From contig JBGPIT010000305.1 in the NCBI GenBank assembly GCA_041485125.1, positions 1 through 6,070 on the forward strand: DNA of 6,070 nucleotides, in the 5' to 3' direction. The notes under the pieces are model-generated. The model did no database searches. It had not been told where the DNA came from and worked only from the letters and a program-made list of their open reading frames with translations. A program made the position numbers and the translations under genes. Of this stretch, positions 4,067-6,070 are shown piece by piece (the first letter of the stretch is position 1; the number at the start of each line of letters is the position of its first letter). This DNA is from JBGPIT01 sp041485125. GTDB lineage: Bacteria > Desulfobacterota > Binatia > UTPRO1.

Positions 4067-6070
4067 TCACTGCCGCTGCGAGGGAATGCAGAGCTCCGAC
4101 TCCTTCGTCACCACGAGCTGCTCCGGACCGAGCTGATTGTTGACGAAGACGCCGCTGATCGGCGTCGGGCTGTCGTGCGCCGGAAGACGCGTCGGCGGCG
4201 TCGCGGGCACCGCCGGACCGCAACCGGTGCCGGGCCCACCCGGACCGGCGACTTGCGTGATCAGCTTCTTCGCGAGCTTCGCCTGGTAGCAGACGAGGTC
4301 GAGCGCGGGATGGCGTCGCGACGACGGCTCGAGCGGCATGGCGCTGCCCGCGCCCGGTCCCGACAGCACCCGTGACGGATCGCTCGGATCCTCGCCCTTC
4401 GCGACCGACACGCAGAGCTTGGTCACCTTGCGGAGATCGTAGCGCCAGGTCTGGAACTGATCGGCGACGTCGAGCTGCATGCCTTTCGGGAAACGCGGCA
4501 GGCGCAGGCCGGCCGCGGTTTTCCGCTCGGCCTTCGCCTGGTAGCAGAGGAAGTGATCGACGTTCAGCGTCGCCGGATTCGGCGCCGCGACGTCCGGGTC
4601 GGAGAGGCTCTTCGCCGACGGCACCAGCAGGCTCACCGGCTTCTTCAGCTCGAGGAAGAGGCTGCCGTGGCACTGGTTCGCGATCTCGACGTCGACGAGC
4701 CGCGCGAACCTCGGCGATCCTTGGACGGGATCGACGCGGAGCTCGCGCAGGTGCGTCGCCGGATCGTGAACACCGGCGGCGTTGGTGTCGGCGGGCAGTC
4801 CGAGCTGCGTCGGCGCGCCGGCGGTGAAGCTCGCGCTGCGGAACGCGTCCTCGAGGACGACCGGCCCGAGCTTGAGGGCGTCCGGCGCGGTCCGCGGCGC
4901 CGCATAGAACATGAACGGATCGAGGACGTCGCAGTCCGCGACCGGCGTGCCGAGGCAGGAACCGGCCTGGCACGTATCGCCGGTCGTGCAGGTGTTGCCG
5001 TCGTCGCAAGGCGCGCTGGTCGCGGTGTGGACGCACGTCGAGCTGATGTCGCAGCTGTCTGCCGTACAGGGATTGCCGTCGTCGCAGACGAACGGACCGC
5101 TCTCGCTCGCGCACGTACCGTCGTCGTCGTACACCCCGAACGCGGCGCCACTCGTCGTCGACTCGAAGGCGCCGATGTCGTGCACCGTGAGCCGCGGGCG
5201 CCACTGCATCGTGAGCGTCTGGTCGCGGTAGTACTCGCGGCTCGGCAGCTCGGGGCGGGTTTCGTCGGCAGCGCCGACGAGCGGACTCGACGGCGTCGGG
5301 CGATAGTTCATCGTCGCGGCATTCGTGAACCCCGGATCGGTTCCGGTCACGCTGCTCGTGAGACCGGTCATGTCCGTACCCGTGCTCAGCCAGTTGTGCG
5401 TGCCCGACTCTTGCCAGTTTGCGAGCGCCGGATTGTCGACGCGGAAGACGCGCGTGACGTCGAAGATGACGTTGTCGTCGACGACGGCCGTCTGCTCGCG
5501 GTTCAGCGCCGGGCTGCCGTTCGCGAAGTGGACGAGCGCCGCGGCATTGCCGTTGCCGATGATGGTGTTGTCCACCATCGTGAGGTGGAAGCCTTTGTCC
5601 GCCGTGCCCTGGTCGTTGTACATGACGAGGATCTGCCCGTCGTTCTCCGGCGTGCCGACCAGGAACACGTTGCCGCGCATGACGAGATACTGATCGGCGT
5701 CGCAGGGCGGGATCGTGCACGGCATCATGTCGCCCATGTAGCTCGTCGGGCGTGCGATCCAGTTGTACTCGAGCACGGCGCTGTTGGTGCGCAGGTGGAA
5801 GTTCTGGCCGCGGTGCGCGTCGTGCACGTAGCAGTAGCGCAAGGTCAGATCGCCGCCGTGCATGTAGATGTTGTGCGAGGCGTCGGAAGAGTGTGGATCG
5901 CCGTTGCGGTCGAGCTCGCAGAACTCGACGAGCGTGTTCGTCCCCGCACCCTGCATACCGTTGTCGTTGAACTGGAAGAGGCAGTCCCGCACGGTGACGC
6001 TGTCCGACGACTTGAAGCGCAGGCCGCCGCCGTCGCCGGTCCCGCCGTCGGTCCCGTTCCGGAACACGAT
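4067..6070 (-). CDS. Secreted-type parallel beta-helix protein with Cys-rich modules and C-terminal repeat tail (5' end missing)
   Basis: Residues are counted from the Val codon at 6067. The frame continues upstream past the right edge (ATC at 6070-6068), so the GTG at 6067 is probably internal and the signal peptide is not seen. Residues 1-300 are right-handed beta-helix sequence with repeated turns such as VTVRDCLFQFNDNG, TLVEFCELDRNGD, YLVMRGNVFLVG and LTMVDNTIIGNGN, and an inserted CTIPPC loop at 117-122. The domain closes with DPGFTNAATMNYRP and DIGAFES, typical of pectate-lyase-like or choice-of-anchor-Q proteins. Residues 319-379 hold cysteine-rich CDDGN(P/T)CT modules, and 383-664 a four-unit tail. 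Many cysteines imply folding outside the cytoplasm. Likely role: cell-surface or secreted carbohydrate binding or cleavage, or adhesion; no catalytic residues can be assigned. The stop is 4 bp before the oxidoreductase GTG. A competing frame over the same region (4059-5720) is Arg-rich shadow. Confidence 0.9.
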   Translation of the reverse strand: MVFRNGTDGGTGDGGGLRFKSSDSVTVRDCLFQFNDNGMQGAGTNTLVEFCELDRNGDPHSSDASHNIYMHGGDLTLRYCYVHDAHRGQNFHLRTNSAVLEYNWIARPTSYMGDMMPCTIPPCDADQYLVMRGNVFLVGTPENDGQILVMYNDQGTADKGFHLTMVDNTIIGNGNAAALVHFANGSPALNREQTAVVDDNVIFDVTRVFRVDNPALANWQESGTHNWLSTGTDMTGLTSSVTGTDPGFTNAATMNYRPTPSSPLVGAADETRPELPSREYYRDQTLTMQWRPRLTVHDIGAFESTTSGAAFGVYDDDGTCASESGPFVCDDGNPCTADSCDISSTCVHTATSAPCDDGNTCTTGDTCQAGSCLGTPVADCDVLDPFMFYAAPRTAPDALKLGPVVLEDAFRSASFTAGAPTQLGLPADTNAAGVHDPATHLRELRVDPVQGSPRFARLVDVEIANQCHGSLFLELKKPVSLLVPSAKSLSDPDVAAPNPATLNVDHFLCYQAKAERKTAAGLRLPRFPKGMQLDVADQFQTWRYDLRKVTKLCVSVAKGEDPSDPSRVLSGPGAGSAMPLEPSSRRHPALDLVCYQAKLAKKLITQVAGPGGPGTGCGPAVPATPPTRLPAHDSPTPISGVFVNNQLGPEQLVVTKESELCIPSQRQ
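4076..4921 (-). repeat. Four degenerate tail repeats in the beta-helix protein
   Basis: Within the C-terminal part I can align four units by eye: 4784-4921 (starts DPFMFYAAP, ends TQLGLPAD), 4613-4759 (starts ATHLRELRVD, ends VSLLVPSA), 4394-4558 (starts DHFLCYQAK, ends TKLCVSVAKG) and 4076-4306 (starts ALDLVCYQAK, ends SELCIPSQ). Each has an opening hydrophobic strand, a middle (LEDAF, VEIANQ, DVADQF, FVNNQL) and a closing strand. Units 3 and 4 each carry one cysteine in both strands, probably a disulfide. Units 1 and 2 lack both. The pattern resembles the LCYK(V/A)K tails of secreted proteins from uncultured delta-type proteobacteria; I recall these under a DUF name but am not certain which. 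Confidence 0.65.
4931..5113 (-). repeat. Cysteine-rich CDDGNxCT modules
   Basis: Two modules, CDDGNPCTADSCD at residues 328-340 and CDDGNTCTTGDTC at 354-366, are exactly 26 codons apart and flanked by further cysteines. The spacing is mirrored in DNA by a 14-bp direct repeat (plus-strand TTGCCGTCGTCGCA at 4995-5008 and 5073-5086). Such modules link domains in exported proteins of Myxococcota-like bacteria and resemble the Dictyostelium-type Cys repeat. They probably form a disulfide-stabilised stalk between the beta-helix and the tail. Confidence 0.75.

Noticed and set aside
2938..4143. Plus-strand open frame of 401 codons opposite the oxidoreductase
   Set aside because: Arg- and Ala-rich low-complexity product with no family features, while the opposite strand has a clear luciferase-like enzyme.
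4995..5086. 14-bp direct repeat as a CRISPR or mobile-element signature
   Set aside because: The two copies are in frame, 26 codons apart, and encode the DDGN core of adjacent Cys-rich modules, so protein repetition explains them.
4059..5720. Minus-strand open frame of 553 codons overlapping the beta-helix gene
   Set aside because: Extremely Arg-rich product; the frame used at 4067-6070 shows beta-helix turns, Cys modules and tail repeats.

Overview
This is a high-GC bacterial window in which every supported gene is on the minus strand, so genes are described from right (upstream) to left (downstream). The organism is probably an uncultured soil or groundwater bacterium of the former Deltaproteobacteria and related lineages (Myxococcota, Desulfobacterota or Candidatus Binatota). 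The main clue is the right-hand gene: a beta-helix, then CDDGN(P/T)CT cysteine-rich modules, then a tail of 'LCYQAK ... LC(V/I)' repeats. I associate that layout with secreted proteins of these groups. This assignment is inference from remembered families, not from a search.

Right part (6070 to 1766) looks like one transcription unit at roughly 63-70% GC in hand-counted lines. It begins with a large exported-type beta-helix protein whose 5' end lies outside the window (4067-6070). Four bases after its stop comes a luciferase-like (LLM) flavin-dependent oxidoreductase (3070-4062). Its stop overlaps by 4 bp the start of a 4-hydroxybutyrate-type CoA-transferase (1766-3073). The last two are tightly coupled and probably serve one catabolic or acyl-CoA step. 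The beta-helix protein is close in spacing but has no obvious functional link to them.

Middle part (1744 to 1341) holds a complete Phd/YefM-family antitoxin (1457-1744), 21 bp after the CoA-transferase. The place where its toxin would normally start is occupied by a 116-bp intergenic stretch with a candidate promoter, an inverted repeat around that promoter and a GC-rich hairpin. No toxin is encoded in the window, so the antitoxin appears orphaned.

Left part (1340 to 1) is lower in GC (55-60% in hand-counted lines). It carries a D12-class adenine-N6 DNA methyltransferase (219-1340), followed after 21 bp by an unrecognised reading frame that runs off the left edge (1-197). The pair could be a restriction-modification system, with the endonuclease mostly outside the window, or a solitary methylase with an unrelated neighbour. 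The GC drop and the broken toxin-antitoxin locus fit an acquired segment joined to a resident operon near 1350-1760.

No RNA gene, CRISPR array, insertion sequence or transposase is visible. The nearest thing to a new system is the methylase plus unknown-gene pair; the rest consists of recognisable families in an unusual arrangement.
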